Shown: positions 34,561-46,139 of the stretch, piece after piece | Layout of the letters: the number at the start of each line of letters is the position of its first letter | Numbering within the stretch: the first letter of the stretch is position 1 | Program-made: the position numbers and the translations under genes | The notes under the pieces: model-generated | Database searches by the model: none | What the model was told of the DNA's origin: nothing | The model's input: only the letters and a program-made list of their open reading frames with translations | Origin: Megalonaias nervosa | Taxonomy: Eukaryota; Mollusca; Bivalvia; Unionida; Unionidae | Direction of reading: 5' to 3' | DNA: 64,000 nucleotides | NCBI GenBank assembly: GCA_016617855.1 | Contig: JAECUM010001813.1 | Coordinates: 102,211 to 166,210, forward strand

Positions 34561-36400
34561 AAAATTCTTTGCAGTGAGCTGTAAGATAACAAATCTTCCT
34601 TTTTGTTTAATTGAAAATATACTGTGTTACGTATATTTAATTTGCATTGTTTGTTAGTTATTTTTTAAAATTTATTTTAACTCATTATATGCTATTATAA
34701 TGTAACATTGCATATTGGACTTAACCTTGTCCAAAATCAAGTTTATTTTCTACCTGACCTGAATTATTGATTTTTTTATGCTGTAAACAACTGATACATA
34801 GCTAAAATATTCTGTATGTGTAATGGTTTAATATCAGGATGATTATTAAGAAGTAAATATGTTTATCTGGGTCTGGGTCTAGGTTACTGGAATTCCCCTA
34901 CAATTTACCTGGTGTACCTGACATTGTCCAGATTATATACAGTATTATAATTTTAGTAAAAGACTTTCTAATAATAACTAACATTTTATTTTGTAAACAT
35001 TAGGAACTTTCTAGCAGGTTATTTTCCATAATGAAATTGGTTTTGGTTTTTTTTTTATAGAAATGTTGATTGTGACCTGAGGACTATATAATCTTGTCAC
35101 TGGAAAGATTATTCATTTGTGCTTAAGATCTAGCAGAACCAATTTGTATTATTGCTGTGTCCAAATGTTCATTTGGGCTGGAATTTATTTCTTCAAACTG
35201 TTCACAGTTCAAGTGAATTTTCTCTGGAAATACAGGGTGCTCATTAAAAAATAATACTCTTGGACAGAGACATTCACTGGGATTTAATAGTTAGTTCAGA
35301 CCTGGAATTATATTGCTGTGTTTCAACAAAAGACTGTTTGTACAACAACACAATTAAAGCTGCCACAGGCACATCAGCACCTTCATAATTTGGATTTTCA
35401 TTGAAGTTTATTCAGAACTTTAAATTATTAGGATTGTGTCTGTAATTCTAGGATTATTTTGGGATTTAATTTGCAATACGATTAGTTCTTTTTTTTATTT
35501 TCACATTGTATTCTAGGGAAATAAATTATTTGTTGAATTTTTCAAATCTTGTTGCTTTTCACTCATTTCTGTTATTTATTTAAGAGCATGGACTTGTAAC
35601 AACAGACTTGTATTAATTAATTATTATCATAACATTCTCACCAAGATCTGAATCAAAGTTATATTCAAAACTTGCTGTTTTATTATACTACAAAGAAATA
35701 CATTTTATGGCAAAAGAATGCACTTGTTTTGTTTTCAGTCCCTTTGAAGAATGTAAAATTTATGCTGATAAAAAATCCTCTGGTTTAGAAGTCAATCTAC
35801 TGATCAAAATTTGTAAATCTATTGGTATGAAATTCTGGTTCTGTCACATGTATGAAATGGTCATATCAGTATGCAGTTTTAAAAAGCTAATGGCCTCTAT
35901 GAAAATGGTGCCGATTTTACACCCAATATGGCTGCCACAGTGGCTAATTTGAAAATCTTATCTATCAGGTACATCAGATATGGTTTCAGTATTAAGTAGT
36001 TGAAAAAGGAAATGCTCTTAATTTGAATTCCTGGATGTTCTTTTTGGATAGTTGAGCATTAGTCACTTTGAAGCACTAATGTTAACAGAAGTTTATAATT
36101 TGGATGCTGGTAGGCAGAAAAAGTACTTCAGAACCAGTATCATAGATTGGTATATAGAATATAGTTTCACAATGTTTATGGTTATTGTTTTGGACAAAAG
36201 TGTTGAAGGAATAAAGAGTTCTGAAATGGAACAAATGAATATGAGTATGATTGGACTCATAGGAAAATGAACAATATACCCATTCTGGACAAGGTGCTGA
36301 AATTAACAAATACTAATGCTTGAGTTCTTGTTAGAAATTGTTCATAAGTTGGCAACAATATTAATTTTTATTAATCTCTATTACATTGGTCCTAATCATG
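34560..36400. other. Intron sequence
   Basis: No gene recognised. Contains one dispersed unit of the 170-bp satellite at 35855-35965 ('ATGGTCATATCAGTATGC', 'ATGGCTGCCACAGTGGCT'). Confidence 0.5.
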
Positions 36401-38900
36401 TTCCCCCTTCAAACAAATTGTTGGAGAAAAAGATGTTAAATTTATAGGACTGGCAGAACTATGGTCCTGACTAAGTAAATTTAGAGTCACAATTCAGGAT
36501 TTGTAATTGGTAATCTAGGCCACTGGCCCATAATACAATAATATAAACAAAACAGAATATATCACCTGAAGCACACATATACATATTGTGTTTATATTAA
36601 ATATTTTTATTTATTTTTTGTGAATAACAAAAGGATTTTGTGTTGACATAAAGCCATAGAATTTTTTCTAGAGATGGATTATTATACCAAGGTTTGTTTA
36701 AATACTTTTATCTTAAATCTTGATAATGTTTACCTTTGAAAATCATATTTATCTTCTATGAATGCCAAATTACTGAAGTAACAAAATGTCCTGAAATGAT
36801 AAGAAGTACTAATACCATCATGACCCATATATTTGTAAAATGAAACTGTACTAATTTGTTCCCCATTTGAAAACTATATTTCGTTATTCTCTAATGATCC
36901 TCCATTATGAAACACAATTATTTTTGTCTTCAACTTTACCCTTCCACTGATTATTACAAAAACATTATGTGCATCTATTGTAGCAGTGCTATTGCCATAT
37001 AGGCACAATTAGCTACATCATTAGCAAACAAGAGTGCTAAAGATCAGGGACATTTTCTGAAATAAAAATACCTCTACCAAAATTTTCACACAGTACCCAA
37101 ATTAAATTGCTAATAAACAAAAATTATAGTGGACTCAAAATACAACCTTGTCTAGTCCCTAGCATACAAGATATTTGGTTAAGCCTTCATTTGACTTTAC
37201 ACATGACTACAAGTTATAGTATATTGAATTTGAAATGGATAAGCAAATTTTCATTGATACCTTCTAAGGCAAGGCACTTTCTCAGTTGCACGTTTGATCT
37301 TGTCAAATGCTTTAGTAAAATATTCATACAAACAGTAAAACCTGCTCTCGTTTTTTGGTATATATTTCTATATGACAGACTGTAGAGTGAATATGTTATC
37401 AGTAGCAGAATATCCCTGCCAAAATCAAGCTTGTGCTTCATCAATATTGCAATTACTTTCAGTCCATTCATAGAAATAGTAGTGTCATTATGGTTGCACA
37501 ATATGTGTGGCTCACTTGCTAAATAAGAAAAAAATTCATGGGGGATAGAGGCTGTGATCCAGAAAAGTAAGAAAAAAAGTAAGAAAAGTAATAAAAATCC
37601 AAATCTACCATAATGACACTACTGAAATCTGAAATGCTTATTTAAAATAGATGTAAAGTATAAAGTAAATATAGTAGGTTCTTAAAATGATTAGTCCACT
37701 CTGAACCAGATATGTTATCTAAGCGTTTTCCAAAATTTCAGTGAATTATCTCTCACAAAAAGAAGAAAGCTCCTCTGAAGATCTTTACTTTGTAGATTAT
37801 GCTGTGTCAAACTTTAAAACATCCAGTGGTATAAAACAAATTCAATAACACACTTATGCACTCATCAATATCTTTATTATTCAAAGCACATAAATCTGAA
37901 TGTACCAGTGAACCTCTCACTAAAATTTTACAAAAACAGTTCCTAAAACTCCTCTTTTAGCATATATAGTAACTGTCAAGAAAAAGTACTCTCAATATAA
38001 TTGTTTGTATTGCCTCTGAAAGTTTTTAAGGAAAACGTAAAGTGCATTCTAATTGGAAATGTGCACTATTGTTGCTTTTGTCAACATGAAATACATTATA
38101 AACTGATCAAGTCCTGAGGAGCATCCATGTAGTCTACAATGATCATACTTTCATTAGCCATGCATGTAAAATTGCCATCAGGATTGTCATGCAACCTGCT
38201 ATTTAATGCTATTTAATGCATGTATTCCAAACGTACAGCACATTTGTGTAAATGATTTACCGAAATTGGTATATCTCACAATCTTAGCTCTTTCTTGGTA
38301 GTAGAAATGAATCACTTTTATACAGTATATTACTAAAAAGACATTCTAAGTTATTATTAAGGATGAAGTCTAAGAAATCCTTAAGTCATGCATTAAAATT
38401 GCCTGCCCAAAACAATAGAACATCTGGAAAAAATGATCTTACTTGTCCTAAGTATGATTCAAACAACTTAAAACCATCTTTCTCTTCACTTGGGTTATAT
38501 AGAGGAGATCCTTCTGGAGAAATGTATAGACAACAGAATTCAATTTTTAACAAAATGAAAAGCATTGCACTCAAAATGTAGAATCACACAGTTATCGAAT
38601 TCAGGAAATATGCGTCTCACACCATCAGCTTTCAGTTAACTTGTATTTAACAAAAACAGACACCACTGCTGTTTCTACCCCTAACAGAACGCTTTCTTCT
38701 TGTACTTGCAAAATGTTTATATTCATTCAGAATGTTATCAGATTCATTCTTAATACATACTCATGTTTCACATAAACCCAAAATGTCGAATTTAAAACAG
38801 TACTGAAGAAAATTACATGACTGTTTTTATTAACAAAGATCTTCAATGTTCCATGATAAAATATCTTATGTTAAATCTGTTTGGCGCATCAGAGGTTTCC
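36400..38900 (-). pseudogene. Non-LTR retrotransposon remnant, minus strand
   Basis: The minus-strand frame at 38574-38386 has 'CCLYISPEGSPLYN' and 'PDVLLFWAGNFNA', an APE-type endonuclease core. Downstream on the same strand, near 37340, 'FTKAFDKIKRAT' and, near 37000, 'LALLFANDVANCA' correspond to reverse transcriptase motifs, the catalytic YADD/FADD here reading FAND. 'RDILLLITYSLYS' type text and 'NKLVQFHFTNIW' follow. Many stops. It lies in the MCMDC2 intron and is unrelated in detail to the LINE at 8210. Confidence 0.7.
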
Positions 38901-39432
38901 TTGTCAGACTTGTATAGGCCTCAGCTAGCGTCCTATTAATTATTGTCCCTCACACAGTCTATTAGCCCACTCCTGGTAAATTTAGAATGCATATCTTACT
39001 GGATAAATCCATGTACACATTCTATAAGAGTCTCTATTTTGGGATTTTGGAATTTAAATAATATAAAAAGCTCTAGTGAAAGTGAAAGTGAAAGATGCAC
39101 TGTGAATAGTTTCACCTAAATACGTTTGCTTTAAGGATCCCCCATACATTTTAACATTGGTAATGACAGTAATAGCTTTATGCATGACAATGAATACCTT
39201 GTAAACTTTATTTAATTTAACAAATATCTTGTGTGAGGGTTATACTTTATTTTCATAATTCCTGGGTCTTGATCCCCTTGGCTTGTATAATTTACAGGTA
39301 TTATTAGACTTTTAGACTTTTATTGCAAACAAGTTTGTTTTTTTGTTTTCATGGACACTAGTAACCCATATATAACTCATTTCGTTATTGCATCACTCCA
39401 CGCAAGTTTCATTCAGTTCAATCCTATTGCAG

Positions 39433-39572
39433 TTGTTGAACTATGCTAAGAGACTACAACCTGATATGACCAAGGAGGCAGCATCTCTGATAAAAGGTTA
39501 CTATGTTACCATCAGAAAGTCCAGGTCGGAATTTTCCTCTTCATCTGTCCCTGTCTCAGCACAACAAGTTAT
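39433..39572 (+). CDS. MCMDC2: MCMDC2-like exon D (C-terminal helical region)
   Basis: Acceptor CAATCCTATTGCAG, donor AT|GTAAGTAG. Enters in phase 0, matching the end of exon B, and leaves two bases of a codon. It encodes 'LLNYAKRLQPDMTKEAASLI', then 'KGYYVTIRKSRSEF' and 'SVPVSAQQV'. The pattern 'YA+-L-P--T-EA---I--YY--IR' is the conserved helical region after the MCM ATPase core. Directly contiguous in the protein with exon B ('EDF') and exon E, with no missing residues in comparison with known MCMDC2. Confidence 0.85.
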
Positions 39573-39724
39573 GTAAGTAGAGAGTATTGAAATCTGACAT
39601 TTTTCTATTGTCCATGCATATTTCCATTTCTCTGACAACTCATTCTTGATGATAAGTCCATTTCTCTTGTTTACATAATTTTGGTACCTTTTAGTGATGA
39701 GATCTTTTTGCAATCATATGCCCA

Positions 39725-40020
39725 CTCCAACTTTTCAAGAATACATAAGGCATGCCCATTGGCCTTATTACAGAAGAACCACTTTAAAAGAAAGCACAAG
39801 ACATGTCCCCAACTGTAATGACAAGAGAACTGATTTTAAGAAATACATAAGGCAGGCCACTGGCCATATCACAGGAAAACTAATTTTCAAATATACAAAA
39901 ATTAGACCTCTAGGGGTAATTACAGGAGAACAGCTTTTCAAGAATACTTATAGCAGTCCCCAAGGCTGTATCACAAAAGAAATACTTTTCAATATTACAA
40001 AAGCCATGTCTCTCAGGCTT
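39725..40020 (+). repeat. Tandem repeat, about 53-55 bp, five units
   Basis: Units contain 'TTCAAGAATACATAAGGCA', 'GCCCATTGGCCTTATTACAG' and 'GAGAACC', recurring at about 39733, 39790, 39835, 39890 and 39940 with increasing divergence. On the plus strand it stays open, but the protein text is only the repeat. Confidence 0.75.
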
Positions 40021-40254
40021 AAAGTGATGACATATAATGTTACGTTTGTCCATATACATGTCTGTCCATTTCTACTTAGGTACCATATTTACCATATATG
40101 TTGTGACATGCATTTGTTGGGACACCATAAATTTTAAAAGTAATTTTTTTTTGTTTTTCTGGGACACATCACTTTTTTTGAGTCGTAAGTTGTGGGACAC
40201 CTTTTAAATCATTTGAAAATTACATGTCGGAAAATGCACTCCAACTGAAATTTT

Positions 40255-40760
40255 ATTTTAAAAAATATAAAACTGTGTACCTGAGATAAAACTCTTTTAT
40301 CCACTGCAGCAGCATCTCATCAACAGAACCCTTCTCCTGCACATGTACGATCCATTCTTTCGGTACATGAATATTTCTTTTAGCTTTCTTATACCGTGAA
40401 AAAATTGTTAGAGGCAACACATCACCTGAAGCGGAAACTGTAAGGACTAAAGTCAGATTTTTTCAAATCTGCACCAGTCTTGCAAATTCTCACACTTTTG
40501 ACCCTCATCTTATCGTCAGTCCATCCACGAATGCGATCAAAGTACACTAGAATTTCATCCATATTAATGATCGTATTGTCAGTGAAATCATCTGCTTCTC
40601 TTCTGGCCGTCACAAATTCATCACATGATTTTTTTTTCTCCAAATCTTCTGGGCGGCGCTGTGTCATCGATGTCTGTGCACAAAGCACTATATTGTGTCA
40701 CTTCAAAAATTGTTCCATTGTTTCAATTTATTTTCAAAATTTATGTGAATACCAGTGAAA
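40255..40760 (-). pseudogene. pogo/CENP-B-type DDE transposase fragment
   Basis: The minus-strand frame at 40688-40422 encodes 'QRRPEDLEKKKSCDEFVTAR', 'FTDNTIINMDEILVYFDRIR' and 'SVRICKTGADLKKSDFS'. The 'N-M-D-E-(T)-P-V-x-F-D' block holds the first catalytic aspartate of the DDE-1 domain (CENP-B, Tigger/pogo). A further frame at about 40330 reads 'MDRTCAGEGFC'. Only part of the catalytic domain remains. Imperfect inverted ends may lie at about 40079 and 42647, giving a 2.6-kb element, but that is weak. Confidence 0.65.
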
Positions 40761-40924
40761 AGGAACCAAAGTTAGCTTCCATATCTCGGCCGTCTTTGTA
40801 TTGTAACGAGGAAACCCCATGGACTTCAATTTTCGTTTCGTTATTTAATATTTCGTTCCGTTAAAGTTTATGTTGTGATTTTAAATGTTTGGCGGGCTTT
40901 GTAGTGCCATCTAATGTCTTAGTT

Positions 40925-41000
40925 TTGGGTCACGTGATTCCGCCTGAGTATATATACAGACCAACTGTGGCTGCTATAGTGGTGTGTTAGGAAGCGGTAT
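40925..41000 (+). promoter_or_regulatory. Core-promoter-like segment
   Basis: GTCACGTGATTC (contains an E-box CACGTG) is followed 15-20 bp later by TATATATAC and then a GC-richer transcript-like region. The arrangement resembles an RNA polymerase II core promoter. No gene can be attached to it, so it may be the promoter of a transposon. Confidence 0.3.
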
Positions 41001-41227
41001 GGTGTGAAGACATCCTCTGCAGTGTAGCAGTATAACCACCCCACCAGAGCAAGCATACTTGGTCATATTTCGTTGGACAGGAGAGAGAACCAGGCCAGGA
41101 AATCGAAAAAGAATAGGGACAAGGTCTTTCATCGACCAAAAGCCTGGCACTAAAAGGCTCGTCCAAAAAACGCAGAGGTCTTGTGGTAAAACATGTTTTT
41201 GACTGAGGATAACTCTTCTTTCATCAT

Positions 41228-41525
41228 TACGCACTGTCATCTCTCTGTGTTGGTCTTGATTGGATAACGATGCGACTCTGCAACAAGTCAGCAACCCAGT
41301 CAGTGACTCTGCGACCAAGTCGGCTGCCAGAGGAAGACCAGTTGGTGACCCTGCAAACAACAAGTCTAGGACCAAGACTGCAACAACTCTGCGACCCAGT
41401 CGGCGACTGCGACTGAAACTGTGACAAGTCGGCAACCCTATGACAAGTCTGTGACCAAGACTGCGACAAGCTGGCAACCAAGACTGCAACAAGTCGGCGA
41501 CTGCGACCAAGTTGGCGACACACAA
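41228..41525 (+). repeat. GC-rich array of CGACAAGTCGGCAAC-type short repeats
   Basis: Irregular repeats built from 'ACTCTGCGACCAAGTCGG', 'GACAAGTCGGCAACC' and 'ACCAAGACTGCAACAA' fill about 300 bp with much higher GC than the surroundings. On the minus strand this gives a long open frame rich in L/S/R, which I regard as a by-product. Function unknown. Confidence 0.6.
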
Positions 41526-41724
41526 GAAACCAGGAATAAGATGGTATCCCGCTGAGGTAGAAATCTGTCACACTCTGGAGTGCCAGTCCTCAGACAGATT
41601 CAGTGGGGTATCACTCCAAATACAACACCTATCCTAAAGAACCCGAGATAGCAAGACTCGGGGTAGTGTAGCCGAGGGAGTATTCCACTACAGTATATTA
41701 AAAAAAAAAAGATCAGCACACTTA

Positions 41725-41895
41725 AAGGAATCCATAGTAGGCTTCTGAGGTCAGTTTGCTTTGCAATAAAATAACCTCTGTATTGATATCCTTAAAAAAA
41801 AAAAAAAAAAAGCTTTAGAGTGTCCAAAGTCGGCTTCCAAAGTTGGATTGCTTTGTAATAAAAATAACCTTTGTCTTTGATGTCCTGTCGGTAAG
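41725..41895 (+). repeat. Local duplication, about 65 bp, two copies
   Basis: 'GGCTTCTGAGGTCAGTTTGC' with 'AATAAAATAACCTCTGTATT' (41731) recurs as 'GGCTTCCAAAGTTGGATTGC' with 'AATAAAAATAACCTTTGTCT' (41831), separated by an A18-type homopolymer at about 41790. Resembles retroposed or slippage-derived repeats. Confidence 0.6.
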
Positions 41896-41899
41896 TTCA

Positions 41900-43101
41900 A
41901 AGAAGGAGTTTACTGCTGGCTGCTAGTTCTGTTTATTCACCACCCGGGCTTCTATGTGCTTGGCATCTGTAATTATAATTAATACAAAGGAGCATTGATG
42001 TCTGTGGGTAAATAGGAATGATATTTTTGTAACCCGTGCTGGCGAAAAGATTGTCACCTGCGCTCAAGTGAATGTGTTTTCAAATAATGATTTTTATTTA
42101 TGAGATACTGTCATACAGTAGACCTGGATATAGTTCAGTCTTGATTATTTTGCACCTAACACCATGTCATGCGTAACTGACAGTTGTCTTCAAGATATCA
42201 GTTGATTTTTTCCCTCTTGTTTGCAATTTTGTTGGATCCAGTTTTCAGTTGGATAACGTATTCAAACCTTTGAGCACAATCACACACAATTTGTTTCTCA
42301 ATGTTCATGTCAATGAACAATGTGTGTTATTGGACATAAGCGATACATGCTACAGTATACAGAATTCATGGATATATTTTATTTTTTTAATGCTCATGTT
42401 GAACAAAAGGAATAAATGATAACAACACAAGGTTAGTTTCTTTCTTTTTATTATCAAGTAAGAATTTTATTTATCTATTTTATTGCAACGTGCATTGGGG
42501 GGGAGCCAGCACAAATGCAATACAAATTTATTTCGTTTCTTAAGTATTGGGACATATGACCTTGGTAAAGAAAAAAGTTTCACCATAAGTTCTGGGACAG
42601 GAAAAAAATAATTATTTTATCATGTCCTAATATATACAGTAAATACAATACATTTATACACAATTTGCCATATTTTGATCTTGCTTGGTAACTTAAGAAA
42701 ACCATAATGACATAGATTTAATTTGTTGCACTGATTAAATTCAATGAATGGGCAAAGATGCAAACTTTTAACTCAAATTTGTGTAATGGAGGACAACTTT
42801 GTTAACTTAAAAATTTTATATTTACTCTAAGATTGGTCCTTAGAAAAGAACTTTATTACCGTTGGAAGATTCATAATTTTTATTAATTCTCAACATAAAG
42901 AAAGTTGAGACATTTATTTTTGTGCTAGAAGATATTATGATCTTATTTGAAAGTGTACTTTTGTAAAATTATTTGAACTGATTAATATACATATTTTCAA
43001 AGGAGGAGGATTTTAAACATTATATTTTCACTGATGACAAGATTTATTTTATACTCTCTCTATTCAGCAGCTAGCTAAATAGCCTAAAGAAATATTCTTT
43101 A
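41900..43101. other. Intron sequence left of element 2
   Basis: No gene recognised. The stretch at 42540-42660 has AT-rich inverted-repeat-like sequence that might be the right end of the pogo-type element whose transposase fragment is at 40255-40760. Confidence 0.4.
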
Positions 43102-43107
43102 TTTTTA
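43102..43107. other. Target-site duplication, left
   Basis: TTTTTA next to the left TIR, identical to 62290-62295. A six-base duplication is the Polinton hallmark. Confidence 0.85.
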
Positions 43108-43295
43108 GCAGCTGGGAGGGTGAACAGACCAAGTTTATTTGCGAAAATAAAGCTTCCTGCGGAGGGCGAAAAATACAAGCGTCAACAAGACCTCTAACCG
43201 GGTTATATTTTTATGTGTCAAATTTATTTACCGACCCCTGGTGTAACACCAGGATATTCACCCTCTCTGCTGCTGTGTGTGGTAAAAAAAAAGTA
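43108..43295 (+). repeat. Left terminal inverted repeat of element 2
   Basis: About 188 bp, inverted relative to 62101-62289, roughly 85% identical by eye. Starts GCAGCTGGGAGGGTGAACAG. Contains a perfect 17-base palindrome CCTGGTGTAACACCAGG at 43237-43253. Its inner end (43255-43273) is an imperfect inverted copy of its own outer end (16 of 19 positions), so the single TIR can also fold into a hairpin. Confidence 0.92.
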
Positions 43296-43337
43296 GAGGT
43301 GAGGTGGCAAAATTAAATTATTATTATTGATATAATA

Positions 43338-44283
43338 ATGAGCAATCCTACGCAAAATGTGGAATCTCGTAGAGCTGAAAAAGCTCAACAGCGACTTGAG
43401 GCAATTAAGAAATATCTCCCCGTCCATGATTCTGTCAAACAACAACTACATGCGCATCAATTGTCGAACCAACCAAGAAAATTGTTGCAGTAACTGACGC
43501 CACACAAAAAGCTCTTGAGACATTGCCTGTTGATATTGTTGGCCATCTTCGAGCAACTCGACCACCACTCGGGCAAACTGAAGTTCACCCACAACCTGAA
43601 GATCAACCATCACTCCGCCAAAAGTTAGAACTAACATTACAGATAAATTTATGCCTGAAGGTATTGCCGCTATCACTAACCCAGACCAGTTAATTGATAT
43701 TGCCATGTTTGGATATTGTGATAGAGATAAGTATGTAAAACCAGAATATGTTAAAACTCTTAAATCTGCCGATTGGGTTAAGGCTGTATATCACGTCGCT
43801 ACTAATACTTAGCAGATCAGATCTGAGGGAGATGTTAATCAGTTTAACATTTTTAACCAGGCAGTACATGAGTATGTTGAATGAGCAAAACAGGAAAGGA
43901 AACAAAAAGAAGAAATGAAGTCGCAACGTATAAAAGCTGAACAAAAAAGGAAATCAACCTTAACAACAAGTAAGAAAAAAGCAGACGAAACAACAAGTAA
44001 GGAAAAAGAAAAATGGTATGATACAGATCCTGGCCCTGGTACCACTGGAAGTGGTATTGCCACTCAAGGAAGTGGCCTTGATAAACTTTGTCCCAGTAAT
44101 GTCCTTGCCGATGTTGATACACTAGAAATTCATATCGGCGGAAGATGAGCCAGTAGTAATTCCCGAGAAATTATTAATGAGGGAGGTTCTATTTGTCTGA
44201 GATTATTTACAGGTGGTATCATGGACATTAATGTTTATCAGTCCCTCATTGATGAAATCGTTGATGATTACCACAGTGATTGA
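43338..44283 (+). pseudogene. Polinton conserved protein X (element 2)
   Basis: First gene inside the left TIR. It starts at an ATG (43338) with 'MSNPTQNVESRRAEKAQQRL', reaches a TAA at 43491 and continues in another frame with 'VTDATQKALETLPVDIVGHL'. A further frame has 'GIAAITNPDQLIDIAMFGYC', then lysine/glutamate-rich coiled-coil sequence (43900-44010) and ends 'YQSLIDEIVDDYHSD'. Function not known; charged and helical, possibly structural. Stops inside the coding frame are mainly TGA, one TAG. A homologue in the same place relative to the capsid genes is found in element 1 (3335-4860). Confidence 0.6.
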
Positions 44284-44402
44284 TGCAATTACATGTAGAT
44301 CAGTGACAAGAAAATAATATGATCATACATAATGCTCAACATGGACCTGTAATGGTCAGGTGATAAATTCACGATTACCAAAATATAAACCGATCTACGG
44401 AG

Positions 44403-44708
44403 ATGGAGGGTCTATTCAGAAGGATAGCCCCAAAGCCAATACCTATTGCAAAGCAACTGGGAATGAAAGCTATTGACGTTGTTCGTGATAAAGGTATTGG
44501 TGATGTTGCTAGTAAAGCATTTTCAGCAATCAAGGATAGACTAGCACGATTAATACGCAGACCACCAGCGGTCCAACCTCAGCCAGTAAAATTGCCCTGC
44601 ACTGAAGTTATGCCAGCAGGTGTCACTAAAATAATAAATCAAGCTGAAAATCAAAATTTAGCAGAGTTGGCTGGTGTACCTCTGTCAGAAAAAGAAAAAA
44701 AAATATAG
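44403..44708 (+). CDS. Small basic Polinton protein (element 2)
   Basis: 101 codons, intact. Starts 'MEGLFRRIAPKPIPIAKQLG' and carries an arginine-rich centre ('RLARLIRRPPAVQPQP') and a helical C-terminus. The basic, amphipathic N-terminus resembles core or membrane-lytic minor proteins of adenovirus-like particles, but no homologous family can be named with confidence. It lies 57 bp upstream of the capsid gene in the same orientation; element 1 has the same pair. One of the few element 2 genes without a stop. Confidence 0.6.
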   Translation: MEGLFRRIAPKPIPIAKQLGMKAIDVVRDKGIGDVASKAFSAIKDRLARLIRRPPAVQPQPVKLPCTEVMPAGVTKIINQAENQNLAELAGVPLSEKEKKI

Positions 44709-44764
44709 CTGCTAGTCTGATAGTAGGAAGTGGTCATCGTGTTAGACAATAACAAATATAAATA

Positions 44765-46098
44765 ATGTTTAAACATGTATCTGATCCAGCATTCGACATG
44801 GATGCGCTAGTTCTCAAGGATGAGTCTGTGCACAATTATCAATATTATTCTTATGACACACGTGTATCTAATGCACAAGGAAGAACCGAGCTGCAAGTTC
44901 AGGATACAAGTAGATATTTCCTGCCCGCTGAGGCATTCATTGAGATCAAAGGTAGACTTCTGTAAGCAGATGGTACAGCGTACAGAATTGGTAATCAAGT
45001 TGGATTTGTTAATGATGCCGTCATGGCGTTATTTAACAGTGCCACGTATAGCATCAACGGAAGAAATATTGAATCATGCCTGGAAAACGTCGACGCTGCC
45101 ATGACGATACTTCTTGGCCTTGCAAGATACAGCGATGATTACTCGAGATCAACTGGTCCATCAATGATGGTTGCAAAGGATACCACTGATCATCCCGAAA
45201 GCAGCAACGTAAGACTGAATGCAGCTGGATCTGAATGAAAATTTCAACTTGGGATTCGCATCATGTCGATCAATGTTAAACGGCGATGAAGAATTTTCAT
45301 GTGTGATTCCACTATCACATATATTTGGATTCTGCAGACATGTTAGAAAAGTTATATTTGGTGCTAAACACATCATGGTACTTGTTAGAAAAGCCACTAA
45401 TAAAGATGCAATATGGCGTGCTGCTGCTGTTGATGCAGGTAAAGTAATACTAACAAAACTTTCATTGTGGATGCCAACAATGACACCATCACTGAATGAA
45501 GAACAACAGTTGTTCTCTTTCATGGATTCAGGTGGTAAATCAACGTTGTCATGGTTGACGATGACCACAGACAGTATTCAAAGTAATGTTGCTGGGTTGT
45601 TCACATGGCAGATAGCATCACAGCAGGGGGTGTCAGCACAATGACATTTATTCATCGCGTTTCAGAAAAATGCCAGAGTAGATTCACAGGAACGAAATCC
45701 AATGGTGTTTAACACACTTGGGGTTAGTGAAGTTTCTTTGAGGATAAATGGATATCAAGAACCTTCTGAAGAAGTGCTGCTGAATTTTGATAATAATCAT
45801 GTTGCACATGCTTATCATCAGTTGATGACATTCAAAGGGGCATGATCAGAATGTGGATTCTGGTTTGCAGATATCTCAGCGGGATTTCACAGCATTATAT
45901 CCAATCTATTATTTCTCACTGGAACAGTTGGATATGTTTAGACAATCAGTCATTGACATACACATCTGAGCTCGTGTAGCACCACGACTGCCCACTGGTT
46001 ATCAGAGCAATTGCTGTTATACTCTCAGACAAACAATGCTGCTTGAAGGTGTTGGTGGACAAATGAGAGTCATTGATGCCCCAGTGGAAAACATGTAA
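44765..46098 (+). pseudogene. MCP: Polinton major capsid protein (element 2)
   Basis: Predicted double-jelly-roll capsid subunit. Landmarks: 'KHVSDPAFDMDALVLKDESV' at the start, 'DTSRYFLPAEAFIEIKG', 'FNSATYSINGRNIES', 'MTILLGLARYSDDYS', 'FGFCRHVRKVIFGAKH', 'LTKLSLWMPTMTPS', 'VSEVSLRINGYQEPSEE' and 'LYPIYYFSLEQLDMFRQ', ending at a TAA (46096). About 440 codons. Breaks: TAA at 44963, a frameshift near 45220, TGA at 45642, further frame changes near 45840. Element 1 holds a matching copy at 720-2031. Confidence 0.85.
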
Positions 46099-46139
46099 TC
46101 GATTGCACGATTTGTAATTAAATCGCCTATGATATTATA

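Noticed and set aside
40974..41571. Long minus-strand frames (183 and 114 codons) in the GC-rich region
   Set aside because: The text is only the short-repeat array read in different frames; two overlapping frames of similar composition are expected from a repeat.
40079..42647. Possible complete 2.6-kb pogo element with inverted ends
   Set aside because: The end sequences (ACCATATTTACCATATATG versus TTGTATTTACTGTATATAT) match only loosely and are AT-rich; kept as a possibility in the notes, not called.
43690..44122. Minus-strand hydrophobic frames (84, 74, 89 codons) looking like membrane proteins
   Set aside because: They are antisense to the lysine/glutamate-rich part of protein X, which gives leucine/phenylalanine/serine-rich shadows.
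45161..45568. 135-codon minus-strand frame inside the capsid gene
   Set aside because: Antisense to the MCP frames, which match element 1 residue by residue.
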